Shown piece after piece: positions 1 through 7,726 of a DNA stretch of 39,383 nucleotides. The stretch lies in the IMG/VR virus record IMGVR_UViG_3300027881_000823, positions 1 through 39,383 of that record; one strand, given 5' to 3'. The first letter of the stretch is position 1. Every line of letters starts with the position of its first letter. A model generated the notes under the pieces. The model saw nothing but the letters and a program-made list of their open reading frames with translations, did not search any database and was not told where the DNA came from. The DNA is from a virus. The translations under genes were made by a program, and so were the position numbers.

Positions 1-141
1 TTAATGAGTGACCCACATTATTTAGAAGCTATAAAATGGGTTTTTAATGAAATAGTTGAAAATAACAAACCAGTAATTGATAAGGGTGCAGATAATGAAT
101 TATTAGGTGAGAAATATCGGGCATACATAATGAGTAAGGAT
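1..141. repeat. left copy of terminal redundancy (circular closure)
   Basis: Bases 1-126 are identical to 39243-39368. The next 15 bases match with four mismatches (at 127, 131, 132 and 134). A terminal overlap of this length is what an assembler leaves on a circular or circularly permuted genome, giving a unit of about 39,242 bp. The mismatches change the protein from RAYIMSKD to RAYLTTKD, so they look like strain variation in the population rather than a physical repeat, but a true short direct terminal repeat is not excluded. Confidence 0.85.
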
Positions 142-222
142 TTTATAGAACAAGGTATTAAAAAAATAGAATCTTATAAAGATAATTTAAAAAGTAACAA
201 TGGCTTTAACAAAGCCGTATAA
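1..222 (+). CDS. hypothetical protein, 3' part of a gene spanning the circular junction
   Basis: The frame is open from base 1 to the TAA at 220-222. Read alone it would start at the ATG at 4, but through the junction the same frame begins at the ATG at 39216, ten codons earlier, overlapping the portal stop (ATGA). The complete product is about 82 residues, acidic then lysine-rich, with no recognisable domain. It lies between portal and the exported-protein genes, so a small head or packaging accessory protein is possible, but that rests on position only. Confidence 0.7.
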   Translation, partial: LMSDPHYLEAIKWVFNEIVENNKPVIDKGADNELLGEKYRAYIMSKDFIEQGIKKIESYKDNLKSNNGFNKAV

Positions 223-226
223 ATTT

Positions 227-805
227 ATGAAAAAAGTATTTTACATTTTAGTTGTTCTTCTTTTAGCATTGAATGTTTATGCTAATTTTGGACAAATCAA
301 AGAAAAGGTCGGAGAATTATTTGGTGGTAGTTATTCCAGATTAGTTACTTTAGTTGGTACTACTGGTGATGCCGAGAAATTACCCGCCAATGTTTATGTA
401 ATGGCAAATGCAACAAACACTGACCCAACTTATGATGGTGGAACTGTTACTCAAAGAATTGTTACTACGGGAGTTGAAACTGTTAGATTGAATTTTAAAG
501 CAGTTGGTTCTGTGTCTACTTCAACAGTTGATGTTAGATTAATGGCTTCTTATGATAGTGTTGATTATTACGACATGATGTATTCTACATCTACTCCTAA
601 TTTAGCTGGTAATGGAACAACTACACCAAGCATTGCTCCTTATGTAACTACTTGGGTACCAGGCACAGCCACTACTTCTTGGAGTTATGATTATGATGTT
701 ACGGGAACAAACTATGTTAGATTTCTTCTTAAATCTAATGATACAGGAGATTTGAATATTGGAGCACAAGCGTTTATTCAAGCAATAGCTATTGATGAAT
801 TTTAA
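227..805 (+). CDS. exported protein with signal peptide (virion cassette)
   Basis: 192 residues from the ATG at 227. This start is preferred to the in-frame ATG at 200 because it follows the previous stop by four bases and gives a clean signal peptide: MKKVFYILVVLLLALNVYA then NFG. The mature part is Thr/Ser/Tyr/Val-rich and looks like a beta-sandwich, without cysteines. I do not recognise a family. It shares its general character (hydrophobic N-terminus plus beta-rich, TTST-rich body) with the next large gene. Its position between portal and scaffold suggests a decoration or host-surface protein; Sec export of a phage head protein would be odd. Confidence 0.8.
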   Translation: MKKVFYILVVLLLALNVYANFGQIKEKVGELFGGSYSRLVTLVGTTGDAEKLPANVYVMANATNTDPTYDGGTVTQRIVTTGVETVRLNFKAVGSVSTSTVDVRLMASYDSVDYYDMMYSTSTPNLAGNGTTTPSIAPYVTTWVPGTATTSWSYDYDVTGTNYVRFLLKSNDTGDLNIGAQAFIQAIAIDEF

Positions 806-827
806 ATAATTAATTAAAAGGAAAAGT

Positions 828-992
828 ATGTTATATGACAAAAAACAGCCCACATTGGCTGACAAAATTATTGAACAAGAAGAAGAGAGAACAAAAAAAA
901 TACTTGTAAAAAAAAGAGGAAGTAGTCGAGCCTCTAAAGTAAAAGTTAAAAAAGTAAAAGATAAGAAAAAATATGAAAACAAGAAAAAATAA
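828..992 (+). CDS. small highly basic protein
   Basis: 54 residues, starting MLYDKKQPTLADKIIEQEEE and ending in a long Lys/Arg-rich tail (KVKKVKDKKK). It has an AAAGGA SD-like sequence six bases before the ATG. Its end overlaps the start of the next gene (973) by 20 bases in another frame. Very basic small proteins in head cassettes can bind nucleic acid, but no family is recognised. Confidence 0.6.
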   Translation: MLYDKKQPTLADKIIEQEEERTKKILVKKRGSSRASKVKVKKVKDKKKYENKKK

Positions 993-1698
993 TGGAATAT
1001 TTTACGTAGTTATTTCATTAATTGCGGTTTTAGGTATTGGTAGTGCCTTATATGCCTACTCAGTAACACAAAATATTCATGTACAGGGCGATTATGTTTA
1101 CAATGAAGCAGAAGGACAGTTTACTGAAGATATTACTTTGGGAGCTTTTCCTGGAGGAGACATTTATAGTGAGATGACTCTTTATGATAAGTTTAACTTG
1201 GGTGATGATAAGAATAAAACAGAACATTTTTATGAAGTTATTGATTTTACAACTGCAACTTATACTCAAGCTATTTTTGATCCAAACGGTGGCTTTCCTC
1301 AGTATAATGATTTCTATTTAGTTGATTTATGGATAGAAAATACCAGCAAAGCTACATCAAGTGTGAGGTTGGGTGTTACAACATCAACCGCTACAGTTAT
1401 TGCTAGTGATGATGCTACAATTTTAAGCGAAGATGCTGGTGCTAGTACTTTAATGGATGGATTAGGAAATGCTTTTGGCGCTGATGGTGCTGCGCAGGAT
1501 GGAGCAACTGCTACAAGTTCAATGTTCTATCTCCGACAATATCCTGGTTCAGACACACGGCTTGCTGCTGGTACAAATGAATTTCCATTTTTGATTAACT
1601 CAACAACCAATATTATGGTATATGCTACCACAAGTAGTGCAGGACCAGTTTATTTTAGTGGAAAATTACATATTATTGGTAGAGAAAGTGATAGATAA
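973..1698 (+). CDS. membrane-anchored or exported beta-rich protein
   Basis: 241 residues. After a basic start (MKTRKNNG) comes a hydrophobic segment at about residues 9-30 (FYVVISLIAVLGIGSALYAY), a signal peptide or anchor. The rest is rich in Thr, Ala, Gly and aromatic residues and looks like a beta-sandwich with repeated TSSxxxxG stretches. The layout (short anchor followed by SALYAYSV and a beta domain) recalls TasA/camelysin-type exported fibre proteins, but the similarity is only in architecture. Overlaps the preceding small basic gene by 20 bases. Function unknown. Confidence 0.78.
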   Translation: MKTRKNNGIFYVVISLIAVLGIGSALYAYSVTQNIHVQGDYVYNEAEGQFTEDITLGAFPGGDIYSEMTLYDKFNLGDDKNKTEHFYEVIDFTTATYTQAIFDPNGGFPQYNDFYLVDLWIENTSKATSSVRLGVTTSTATVIASDDATILSEDAGASTLMDGLGNAFGADGAAQDGATATSSMFYLRQYPGSDTRLAAGTNEFPFLINSTTNIMVYATTSSAGPVYFSGKLHIIGRESDR

Positions 1699-1766
1699 AT
1701 AAACTTAGAGTGTTAAGCTCTTAACTTAACAATTAATTTGCGGTTACCATAATCGCTACTAAATAT
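1699..1766 (+). other. intergenic spacer with small inverted repeat
   Basis: AT-rich gap before the scaffold gene containing GTTAAG-CT-CTTAAC, a short inverted repeat without a following U-run. No promoter of good quality is seen. Confidence 0.3.
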
Positions 1767-2378
1767 ATGGGAAATATACACGAGATTCTCAATTCTCTTA
1801 AAAATGAGGAAAATGCTGAACAAATTGCTGAGGCAATAAAGTCAGCAGATGACTTGCATCATAGTAATAAACAACTATATAGCAGGGCTAAAAAAGGCGA
1901 AGGGTTTGAACAAAAAGATGGCAAATGGGTTAAAAAAGAAGAACCTATTAAACCAAAAGAACCTAAAAAGCTTGAAGATCCTCCTTCTAAAAAAGAGGCT
2001 TCAAATGAACCAGATTATAAAGAAAGGTTAAATAAATTGACTTTAAAAACCGAAGGTATTACTCATCAAGATGACCAAAAGCTTATTTTAGATGAGGCAA
2101 AAAGACTTGATTTAGATGTAGAAGAAGTAGTAGGCATGGAATACATAAAATCAAAACTTACAGCCAATAAAAACAAACGAGATGCTGGAGATGCTATGCC
2201 TGATGGAAAAGGAAAATCAGGTGGAGATTTTAAAGGCGAGGTTGAATATTGGGTTGATAAGAAGAATGATGATGGAACTTATCAAACTCCTGAAGATCCA
2301 GAGTTAGCTGGAAAAGTTATTGATGCTCGTGTTAATAAAGAAAAAAATCAAGCTCAATTTGAACCAATTCGGGTATAA
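1767..2378 (+). CDS. putative capsid scaffolding protein
   Basis: 203 residues, strongly charged (Lys/Glu), low in aromatic residues, predicted mostly helical and disordered, with a Pro/Lys/Glu linker at about residues 50-80. It lies directly upstream of the coat protein, the usual place of scaffolds in HK97-fold phages, and its composition fits. Residues from about 115 (LDLDVEEVVGMEYIKSKL) look helical. The match is by context and composition, not by a sequence motif. Confidence 0.6.
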   Translation: MGNIHEILNSLKNEENAEQIAEAIKSADDLHHSNKQLYSRAKKGEGFEQKDGKWVKKEEPIKPKEPKKLEDPPSKKEASNEPDYKERLNKLTLKTEGITHQDDQKLILDEAKRLDLDVEEVVGMEYIKSKLTANKNKRDAGDAMPDGKGKSGGDFKGEVEYWVDKKNDDGTYQTPEDPELAGKVIDARVNKEKNQAQFEPIRV

Positions 2379-2428
2379 TCTGGTTGCAGTCGCATTTGTT
2401 GTATAGAAATTAAGATTATTTAGAATAT

Positions 2429-3578
2429 ATGGCTTTTAATACAGTTGCTTATAATAAATATGATTACGTAGCAAAATTACGTGATAGATTGAACAAACCA
2501 AGTACATGGAGAGATGTTATGGAAGTTATTTATACCAACAATTATAGTAAAATTGATGGTTATATTTCAACAGAATCTTCAGTTGTAGCTGGAACTCGCG
2601 GAACAGCTTATCGCTATAATGCTTTCACTATTACAGCAGAAACATTAACAATTAGTTCTACCAAAATGGTAGCTTCATTTATTGATGAAATAGACAGAGC
2701 ACAGCAAACTTATGTTAATCAAATGACAATGGCTGAATATCATGGCAAGCAAATGAGTGAAGAAGTTGAAACATTAGTTTTAGCAGAACATGGAAGCTGG
2801 GTTAACTTTGGTATTGGTGATTTAACAGACCCAACAGCTGATGATGATACTCAGATTACAGTATCTGCTTCAAATATTGATGATATTATTCGTGCAGTTA
2901 AAACAAAGATTTACACCAACAATGGTGTGGATTTATCAATTGAACGAGGTGTTTTCCTTGTTTTAAGACCACAAGATTTTCAAGCGTTGGAAGCATTCGC
3001 ACAGGCTGGAATTAAATTCATTGGCCTGATTAAATCCTCTCTGATTAATGGGGAACACCTAATCGCAAAAGCGAAGGCAACCCTCAGCAAGGCATTATGC
3101 CAGCTGCAGAGACTGAGTGAGAGGACACTCTTAATGAGTGAAGCGACAGTCCGAACTACATAGAAATATGTAGAGATAGGTAGAAATATCCTATCCGTTC
3201 TTTAAAAACTTAATTAAAAAACACTGGTTCAAAAGTGTTTAATTAAGTTTAAAGAAAAGTAACAAATTGAATGGTTACAATATTGCTGATAATGCTTTGA
3301 AGAATGGTATTCCTGTTCAAAAAGGTTTCCACTATATGGGTGTTGATTGTTATCTTTCAAACTCACATGCCTCTGGTGGTCACTTATTTGCTGGTGTAAA
3401 GAGATGTGGTCAGCTTGGTTTAGCTCCAGCCACTTGGGGACAAGCTAAGTTTATTGAAGACCCAGTTACTGCCGCAGCAGGTCCTACTTCAGGTATTGGT
3501 ATTGTTTCTCGTATTGACTACGGCTTTGACTGGCCTGCCCAGTGGTCTGAGTTCGTAATGGACGTGCGGGTTGCGTAA
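2429..3578 (+). CDS. major capsid protein, split by a group I intron: join(2429..3007,3270..3578)
   Basis: The two exons join in frame to a 295-residue coat protein. Exon 1 (193 codons) ends ...LEAFAQA and exon 2 begins NGYNIADNALKNG; the joined FAQANGYNIAD and the later FHYMGVDCYLSNSH match the C-terminal half of P22-like/HK97-fold coat proteins, where an N-G-Y/F...AD...L..G segment is followed by GF.YMGV..Y.SN. Without splicing, exon 1 reads into the intron and stops at 3163. The splice sites are fixed by intron pairings P1 and P10. The protein forms the procapsid shell with the scaffold product upstream. Capsid genes are an unusual but known place for self-splicing introns. Confidence 0.9.
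3008..3269 (+). ncRNA. group I self-splicing intron in the coat gene
   Basis: A 262-nt intron without an internal endonuclease gene. P1: exon CAGGCT (3002-3007) pairs with the internal guide GGCCTG (3023-3028), ending in the diagnostic U-G pair. P10: CATT (3019-3022) pairs with the first exon 2 bases AATG (3270-3273). The last intron base is G (3269). Further pieces: hairpin TCGC-AAAA-GCGA (3063-3074), CAGC/GCTG around GGCA-TTA-TGCC (3085-3106), P7 GACTG (3111-3115) with CAGTC (3147-3151), P8 CACTC-TTAAT-GAGTG (3126-3140), then three 3' hairpins, including CTACAT/ATGTAG and GATAGG/CCTATC. This order is the group I core. Splicing itself is inferred. Confidence 0.92.
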
Positions 3579-3579
3579 A

Positions 3580-3597
3580 TTGGCTAAGATTAGCCAA
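3580..3597 (+). promoter_or_regulatory. hairpin after the coat gene
   Basis: TTGGCTA-AGAT-TAGCCAA directly follows the coat stop codon. It has no U-run, so it is a poor intrinsic terminator. It may protect the coat mRNA 3' end, or be a protein site: the same arms recur at 33317-33334 with another loop. Confidence 0.5.
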
Positions 3598-3610
3598 AAA
3601 AGTTATTGTT

Positions 3611-3639
3611 TTGACAATTAAATCCGTTAATGCTATAAT
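3611..3639 (+). promoter_or_regulatory. consensus sigma70 promoter for the HNH gene
   Basis: TTGACA (3611-3616), 17-base spacer, TATAAT (3634-3639): a perfect consensus promoter. Expected start near 3646, giving a leader of about 70 nt that holds strong hairpins before the endonuclease ATG at 3715. It is one of only two clear promoters inside the late region; both drive HNH genes. Confidence 0.8.
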
Positions 3640-3662
3640 AAATAATATTAATTAATATTGTT

Positions 3663-3706
3663 CCTATCGGATAAGCAGGTGGAACCGCTATATCCGATAA
3701 GGTTCC
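3663..3706 (+). promoter_or_regulatory. leader hairpins before the HNH gene
   Basis: CCTATCGGATA (3663-3673) pairs with TATCCGATAAGG (3691-3702), one A bulged. An alternative stem, GGAACC (3681-3686) with GGTTCC (3701-3706), excludes it. Both end within ten bases of the ATG at 3715, so they can affect its translation. Hairpins that hide the start of homing endonuclease genes are known in T4 (for example I-TevI). Confidence 0.5.
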
Positions 3707-3714
3707 ATAACAAT

Positions 3715-4143
3715 ATGCCATTTAAAAAAGGTTATATTCCTTGGAATAAAGAAAAAAATTTAGGAGGACAAGTTGAATATATATGTAAATATTGTGGTAA
3801 AAAATTTGTAACAAGAAAAAGAAACGGAAGAAAAATAAAATATTGTTCGCATGAATGTTATGCAAAAGATATGGTTGGAAGTATAAAATTAAAAACAAGA
3901 GGGAAAAAACATCATTTTTGGAAGGGAGAAAAGGCTTCTTATTCATCAATTCACGAGTGGATAAGAGCAAAAAAGGGCAATGCAAATGAATACAAGTGTT
4001 TGCATTGTAATAAACAAGCAAAAGATTGGGCAAATGTTGACCATTTATATAGTAGAAATTTAGAAGATTATTTGCCATTATGTCGTAAGTGTCATATAAA
4101 ATTTGATAAGAAAAATAATAATTATCAACACTATGGAAAATAA
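3715..4143 (+). CDS. free-standing HNH homing endonuclease
   Basis: 142 residues from the ATG at 3715, giving the typical start MPFKKGYIPWNK; an upstream TTG frame opening is ignored. A zinc-finger-like part (CKYCGKKF ... YCSHEC) at about residues 20-50 is followed by KHHFWKGE and an HNH nuclease domain (CLHCNKQ, VDHLYSR, LPLCRKCH) at about 100-137. It should nick or cut DNA at a specific site. It sits just behind the intron-bearing coat gene, has its own promoter and leader, and overlaps the next gene by 11 bases. It may act on the coat locus, possibly on the intron-free allele. Confidence 0.88.
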   Translation: MPFKKGYIPWNKEKNLGGQVEYICKYCGKKFVTRKRNGRKIKYCSHECYAKDMVGSIKLKTRGKKHHFWKGEKASYSSIHEWIRAKKGNANEYKCLHCNKQAKDWANVDHLYSRNLEDYLPLCRKCHIKFDKKNNNYQHYGK

Positions 4144-4702
4144 ATTAAAAATCGCTATTGGCGTTCCAACTAATAGACTTATAAAAGCCAAGACAGTTAA
4201 ATCTTTAATGGATTTAATAGTTTATTCACCAGAAATAAATTTTGAACTTATTGTTGCTACTCGGGGCTATAACACTTCAGAAAATAGAAATTATATTGCT
4301 GCACAGGCATTACAGAAAAAATGTGATTATTTATTTTTTGTAGATGATGACATGATTTTGCCATCCAATACTCTAAGTGATTTGCTTTTATGTGATAAAG
4401 ACATAGTAGGTGGAATTTATAATACTAAATATGAGGTTCAGACGCCCGTAGTGGAGTTTTTAAACGAAAAAGGTAATAATGGACTATTTAAAGTAAAAGC
4501 GATAGGAACAGGGTGTTTATTGATAAAAACAGATGTTTTCAAACAGCTTCCACAACCTTGGTTTAAATATGAGTGGAATGATAATGGAAGTATTAAAAGA
4601 AGTCATGATTGGATATTCTGTGAAGATGCTAGAAAAGCTGGGATTAAAGTTTGGGCAAATCATGATTTAAAAATTAAGCATATTGGACAATATGAATTTT
4701 AA
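4133..4702 (+). CDS. GT-A fold glycosyltransferase, copy 1
   Basis: 189 residues from the ATG at 4133. Starts with IAIGVPTNR, a nucleotide-sugar-binding first strand; ENRNYIAAQAL and the metal-binding DDD (YLFFVDDDMILP) at about residue 72 mark a GT-A (family 2-like) enzyme. The C-terminal GTGCLLIKTDVF ... WIFCEDARKAG is typical of small phage GT-A proteins, with the D/E pair as possible catalytic base. Overlaps the HNH gene and, at its 3' end, the paralogous next gene by 11 bases. Acceptor unknown: virion protein, host envelope glycan or DNA are all possible. Location in the head cassette favours a virion protein. Confidence 0.8.
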   Translation: MENKLKIAIGVPTNRLIKAKTVKSLMDLIVYSPEINFELIVATRGYNTSENRNYIAAQALQKKCDYLFFVDDDMILPSNTLSDLLLCDKDIVGGIYNTKYEVQTPVVEFLNEKGNNGLFKVKAIGTGCLLIKTDVFKQLPQPWFKYEWNDNGSIKRSHDWIFCEDARKAGIKVWANHDLKIKHIGQYEF

Positions 4703-5285
4703 ATGCACTATTGCTGTCCCAACTAATCGTGGGATTAATTCTAAAACATTTCAAAGTTTATTAAATTTAGTCATCCATGGTGGATATGATTTTCATATTC
4801 CGCTTGCAGAACATGGCTATACTATTGCCGAGAACAGAAATTACATTGCAGTACAGGCAATTAACAATAAGTCAGATTATTTATTAATGATTGATGATGA
4901 TATGATTTTTCCGCCTGATACACTAGATGCTTTAATGGCTAATAAAAAAGATATTATTGGAGTAGCTTATCATCCTAGATATGAAGAAGGGCAGATAATT
5001 AAATATTTGGACGATGAGGTAACTATTATTAAATTGGAAGAAAACGATGACCCAAAATATAAAAAGACTTTTGAATGTAAAGCTACTGGAACAGGGATTA
5101 TTTTAATTAAATGTGATATTTTTCATAAAATACCTCGCCCTTGGTTTCAATTTGAATGGTTTGATACAGGACAATGTAAATTAGGTGAAGATTGGTTTTT
5201 TTGCCGTGAAGCCAAGAAGGCAGGATATAAAATATGGACAGATCCTCGCATAAAAGTTAATCATTTAGGCGAAAAAATATATTAA
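4692..5285 (+). CDS. GT-A fold glycosyltransferase, copy 2
   Basis: 197 residues. The start is taken at the ATG at 4692 (MNFKCTIAVPTNRG) rather than the upstream TTG at 4683. Same layout as copy 1: AVPTNRG, AENRNYIAVQA, metal site IDDDMIFPPDTL, and ATGTGIILIKCDIF ... EDWFFCREAKKAGYKI. It has a longer insert at about residues 105-135 (charged, DDPKYKK). The two genes are a diverged tandem duplication; similar length and motif spacing suggest the same reaction type on different acceptors or sugars. Confidence 0.8.
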   Translation: MNFKCTIAVPTNRGINSKTFQSLLNLVIHGGYDFHIPLAEHGYTIAENRNYIAVQAINNKSDYLLMIDDDMIFPPDTLDALMANKKDIIGVAYHPRYEEGQIIKYLDDEVTIIKLEENDDPKYKKTFECKATGTGIILIKCDIFHKIPRPWFQFEWFDTGQCKLGEDWFFCREAKKAGYKIWTDPRIKVNHLGEKIY

Positions 5286-5300
5286 TAATTAAATAATTAT

Positions 5301-6248
5301 ATGAAATTTTTTGACGCAATAACAAAAAATACAATTAGAGATGAAATAAACCGCATTTGCGGAACAACTGATGTAGTTTATGCACTTAGAGATAAGATTG
5401 CTAGGGTTAATCAAGGGCTAGACAGATACTGGTATTTGGCTTCACAATCTGCTCCTAGAGGTTCTTTTGATGATGTTAATCATGCTTCTGTGCCAGTAGA
5501 AACACAGAGCTTGGTTGCAGGCACTAATGCTTATAAGGTAGGAACTTTTACTAAAGAGGTTTTAGAGATTTTAAAGGTATCAATTTTAGATGCTGATGCT
5601 GTAGAAATGGATTTAAAAAGAGAAGAGTTTGAAGACCTTGATGATTTTGTAGAGCTTTATAATACAGATACAGCTAATAGAGGTGATCCACTATACTGGA
5701 CTAAGATGGGAGATTATATTTATATTCGCCCTTGTCCAGATTATGCAGAGACAAACGGACTTAGATGTTATGTTAATAGAGAAATGTCTAAACTTGCTTA
5801 TGTTACTTATACAGCGACTAATGCTACTGAAATTTTAAATGCTACAGCACATGGACTTTCTGATGGAAATACGGTAATTCTTTCAACTGCTGGAGTTATG
5901 CCTTCTGGTTGGACAGCAGACACTACTGTTTATTATGTTAGAGACAAAGCAACTGATACTTTTAAGATTGCAACAACAGAAGGTGGAACTGCTGTGACTA
6001 TTTCAGATGACGGAACAGGAACTCAAAAATTTGTTCACATTAGCAAGACACCAGGCATCCCAGTAATACACCACGACTATTTGGCAAGACATGCGTCTTT
6101 GCCATTTTTAATTGAAAAGAAACTACCACATGCTGGCAACATTGCTCAACAAATATTTGGAGATGAACGAGACATTATAGATTACTGGGCAAACAGAGAT
6201 AAAGAATTAAAAACAATAATAACAACTAAAAAACGAGCTTTTAAATAA
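5301..6248 (+). CDS. head-tail connector (neck adaptor) protein with inserted beta domain
   Basis: 315 residues. The helical N-terminus (DEINRICGTTDVVYALRD) and the C-terminal helices (HHDYLARHASLPFLIEKK ... RDIIDYWANRDKELK) fit podoviral neck adaptors of the gp4/gp6 class that sit under the portal. At about residues 170-250 lies an inserted domain, TYTATNATEILNATAHGL ... TVYYVRDKATDTFKIATT, a small beta module that recurs in many phage tail and fibre proteins. Followed after one base by the nozzle gene. Assignment relies on position plus architecture. Confidence 0.65.
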   Translation: MKFFDAITKNTIRDEINRICGTTDVVYALRDKIARVNQGLDRYWYLASQSAPRGSFDDVNHASVPVETQSLVAGTNAYKVGTFTKEVLEILKVSILDADAVEMDLKREEFEDLDDFVELYNTDTANRGDPLYWTKMGDYIYIRPCPDYAETNGLRCYVNREMSKLAYVTYTATNATEILNATAHGLSDGNTVILSTAGVMPSGWTADTTVYYVRDKATDTFKIATTEGGTAVTISDDGTGTQKFVHISKTPGIPVIHHDYLARHASLPFLIEKKLPHAGNIAQQIFGDERDIIDYWANRDKELKTIITTKKRAFK

Positions 6249-6249
6249 T

Positions 6250-7725
6250 ATGGCAGAGCCAAAACCATTAATCATACAAGCCCCATCACAGGGCATAGCA
6301 CAAAGCCCCCATGTTGGTTTTGGTGATATGAGGAATTTAGATATTTATAGTGTGCCTGGAGTAGTTAAGCTGAATACTATTCCTGTTAAAAAATCAAGCA
6401 CTACAGTAGACGCACAAGTGAAATGGATAGTTAGAAATCCATCAGCGCCAGAGGAGATTTATGCTCTTGATAGCAATGGGGTGGTTTATAATTCTGCTAA
6501 TGATGGTGCTTCTTGGGCTGAATTAGCAGATAAACTTGGTTCAGGACAGGGTTTAGCAGTTTGGAAGGATCATCTGGTATTAGTTGGAGCTACAACCCTT
6601 GAAACCTATGGACCGCTTTCGGGGACACCAGCTTGGAATTCTTTTCAAACAGATTTAGACACAGATTCGCTTTGGCATCCTTGTTTAGTGTCTAAACTAG
6701 ATGACAAACTTTATATTGGAGCTGGTAGATATATTGCTTCTTTGGCAGAAGTATCAGGACAAAATTTTGATGATGCAACGGGGGGCACTTATACTTGGAC
6801 ACCACAAGCATTAACATTGCCAGAAGATTATCGTGTTAAATGTCTAGCAGAACAAGGCAACAATTTAATGATAGGAACTTGGAAAGGTGATGATATTTTT
6901 GATAATCGTATAGCTGATATATTCCCGTGGGATGGCAGTGCAACAACTTATGGCAAACCAATTATACTGAATGAAAATGGAGTTAATGCAATGATCAATA
7001 TGGGCGGTTATCTATATATACTTGCTGGAATAGATGGTGATATTTATAAATCAAATGGAGTGCAGGCGTGGAAAATAGCTCAAATTCCGCAATCAGTTGC
7101 TAACACAGCAGGTGGTAAATATTTAGAGCCATATCCAGGAGCTATGTGTAGTTTTAAAGATAGATTATTTTTTGGTATAAGTTCAATTAATATTACAGAT
7201 GGTTTGGGTGTGTATAGTTTAATGGAAACTTCTAAAGGTAATATTGTTAATTTTGAACACACAATTAGCACTCTTACTATGGGGAGTGCTAATCCAACAG
7301 TTATTGGGGCATTATTTCCCGTTACTAGAGACACTTTACTTATTGGATGGAGAGACAATGCTACTTATGGGATTGATTTAACAAGCCCTACTTCCTATTT
7401 ACATACAACAACTTATACTAAAGCATATTTTGACAGCCCTTTATATCAAGTGGGAACACATCTTAATAAAAGAAGTTTTAATCATTTAGAGTTTTATTTA
7501 GCAAAAGAATTAGCAGCCAGTGAGGGAATACAGATAAAGTTTAGAATTAATCTAACAGACAGTTTTACTACGATTGGAACTTATACAACCGCTAATATGG
7601 GAACTGGTGTAACATCATATCACATTGATACTAATATACCCGCTTGTGAAATGTTGCAGATTAGAGTTGAATTGTTAGGAACTGCTACTACAACTCCTGA
7701 GTTTAAATATCTTAAATTAGACTAA
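6250..7725 (+). CDS. tail nozzle-like beta-propeller protein
   Basis: 491 residues, starting MAEPKPLIIQAPSQGIAQSP. Repeated beta blades of the pattern hydrophobic-DxLYIGAGRY, NNLMIGTWKGDDIF, GGYLYILAGIDGDIYKS, KDRLFFGISS indicate a six- or seven-bladed propeller, as in T7 gp12 / P22 gp10-type nozzle and stabiliser proteins. Its place right after the neck adaptor agrees. It would close the DNA channel and carry fibres. No catalytic motif is seen. Confidence 0.65.
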   Translation: MAEPKPLIIQAPSQGIAQSPHVGFGDMRNLDIYSVPGVVKLNTIPVKKSSTTVDAQVKWIVRNPSAPEEIYALDSNGVVYNSANDGASWAELADKLGSGQGLAVWKDHLVLVGATTLETYGPLSGTPAWNSFQTDLDTDSLWHPCLVSKLDDKLYIGAGRYIASLAEVSGQNFDDATGGTYTWTPQALTLPEDYRVKCLAEQGNNLMIGTWKGDDIFDNRIADIFPWDGSATTYGKPIILNENGVNAMINMGGYLYILAGIDGDIYKSNGVQAWKIAQIPQSVANTAGGKYLEPYPGAMCSFKDRLFFGISSINITDGLGVYSLMETSKGNIVNFEHTISTLTMGSANPTVIGALFPVTRDTLLIGWRDNATYGIDLTSPTSYLHTTTYTKAYFDSPLYQVGTHLNKRSFNHLEFYLAKELAASEGIQIKFRINLTDSFTTIGTYTTANMGTGVTSYHIDTNIPACEMLQIRVELLGTATTTPEFKYLKLD

Positions 7726-7726
7726 T

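Noticed and set aside
2370-2428. TATAAT before the coat gene as a promoter
   Set aside because: No -35 hexamer at the right distance; the TATAAT overlaps the end of the scaffold gene.
3008-3163. Continuation of the coat gene frame through the intron to a TAG at 3163
   Set aside because: The residues after FAQA are intron-encoded; splicing to 3270 restores the conserved coat sequence.
4683-4691. TTG start for glycosyltransferase copy 2
   Set aside because: An ATG three codons later in the usual AATATG context is the better start.
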